Origin: an uncultured bacterium | Lineage (GTDB): Bacteria; Cyanobacteriota; Vampirovibrionia; Gastranaerophilales; Gastranaerophilaceae | Direction: 5' to 3' | Assembly (NCBI GenBank): GCA_900554095.1 | Contig: USGC01000085.1 | Span: forward strand, 1-7,546 | DNA: 7,546 nt | Part shown: piece after piece, positions 7,118-7,546 of the stretch | Numbering within the stretch: position 1 is the stretch's first letter | How the letters are laid out: every line of letters begins with the position of its first letter | Notes under the pieces: generated by a model | The model's input: the letters and a program-made list of their open reading frames with translations, nothing else | Told to the model about the DNA's origin: nothing | Databases searched by the model: none | Translations under genes and position numbers: made by a program

Positions 7118-7546
7118 AATAATACTTAATCTGCCAGCCGTCTCGCATTATTCTTGCAGCGCAAACCAAACCAGATAAAACACCGTTTATTACGCAGCTA
7201 TTTTGTACCGATGGATTAACAAGGTCTTCTTGGGGCCAATCATATCCATATGGAAGAAGCTCATTATTAACAATTATAAAGAAAAATAAGTCTTTGCCGG
7301 CAATATTGGGGCCTTTATCATTTCCGTTAATATCAATGTAAAGTTGTTTGCCATAAGAACCAGAGGGATTTAGTCCTATACATGTTCCATCAACTAACTT
7401 TATTGATGCGGTCTTTTTTGCTATAAACGGAGTTTTAATATATGTATGTGCCTGATCAAGCCAGCCATATTGATAATTTTTGTCGCCATTTACAAAGAAG
7501 TTTTTATTTTTGCCTTCATAACACATTATTTTTGTTATGTCGTCAT
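7116..7546 (-). CDS. Pseudopilin/type IV pilin-like protein, C-terminal part only
   Basis: The frame is open to the window edge. An in-frame ATG at 7526-7524 has no ribosome site and six further codons precede it, so it is an internal methionine and the true start lies outside. The visible 142 residues look like the globular C-terminal domain of a type II secretion pseudopilin or type IV pilin-like protein. They include GTCIGLNPSG, then DINGNDKGPNIAGKDLFFF (about 71-89 of the fragment), an Asp/Asn/Gly-rich stretch like the calcium-binding or folding loop of such proteins, and an end in VCAARIMRDGWQIKYY. Four cysteines (fragment positions 8, 55, 117, 128) could form disulfides, which suits an exported protein. 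The expected N-terminal prepilin cleavage site and hydrophobic helix would lie beyond the edge and are not seen. I associate this tail pattern with Gastranaerophilales proteins; that is recollection, not proof. It ends at the shared terminator after glmS. Confidence 0.7.
   Translation of the reverse strand, partial: DDITKIMCYEGKNKNFFVNGDKNYQYGWLDQAHTYIKTPFIAKKTASIKLVDGTCIGLNPSGSYGKQLYIDINGNDKGPNIAGKDLFFFIIVNNELLPYGYDWPQEDLVNPSVQNSCVINGVLSGLVCAARIMRDGWQIKYY

Noticed and set aside
7524..7526. ATG at 7526 as the true start of the right-edge gene
   Set aside because: No Shine-Dalgarno sequence precedes it, the frame stays open to the window edge, and a short signal-less start does not suit a pilin-like protein.

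Overview
The window is an AT-rich bacterial chromosomal segment with tightly packed genes and no sign of mobile DNA. The best guess for the source is a gut-type member of the Gastranaerophilales (Vampirovibrionia/Melainabacteria, the non-photosynthetic relatives of cyanobacteria). This is inference. It rests on the low GC, the typical sigma70 and Shine-Dalgarno signals, and above all the pseudopilin-like protein at the right edge, whose tail (…CAARIMRDGW…) resembles proteins I associate with that group. Other low-GC gut lineages cannot be excluded by eye.

Layout from left to right. A full-length clpB disaggregase gene (38-2638, +) ends in a clear intrinsic terminator. After a short promoter region comes a 219-residue protein (2755-3414, +) that carries the metal-ligand signature of zinc-dependent phospholipase C / S1-P1 nuclease folds but has no signal peptide. 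It runs head-on, with zero spacing, into a leftward operon read from a strong promoter near 5107-5135. The operon order is a secreted M48-type zinc metalloprotease (4316-5065), then a secreted protein gene broken by a frameshift (3890-4316), then an intact paralogue of it (3415-3885). glmS (5242-7086, +) is divergent from this operon and has its own extended -10 promoter. A symmetric, probably bidirectional terminator separates glmS from a leftward pseudopilin-like gene cut by the window edge (7116-7546).

Functionally, clpB (proteostasis) and glmS (amino-sugar supply for the cell envelope) are housekeeping genes. The accessory interest lies between them: a coupled operon of one envelope protease and two exported paralogues of unknown function, facing a cryptic phospholipase-like metalloprotein. 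No RNA genes, CRISPR arrays, insertion sequences or riboswitches were seen. No gene-free stretch exceeds 300 bases; the two larger gaps (2639-2754 and 5066-5241) hold the terminator and promoters listed.
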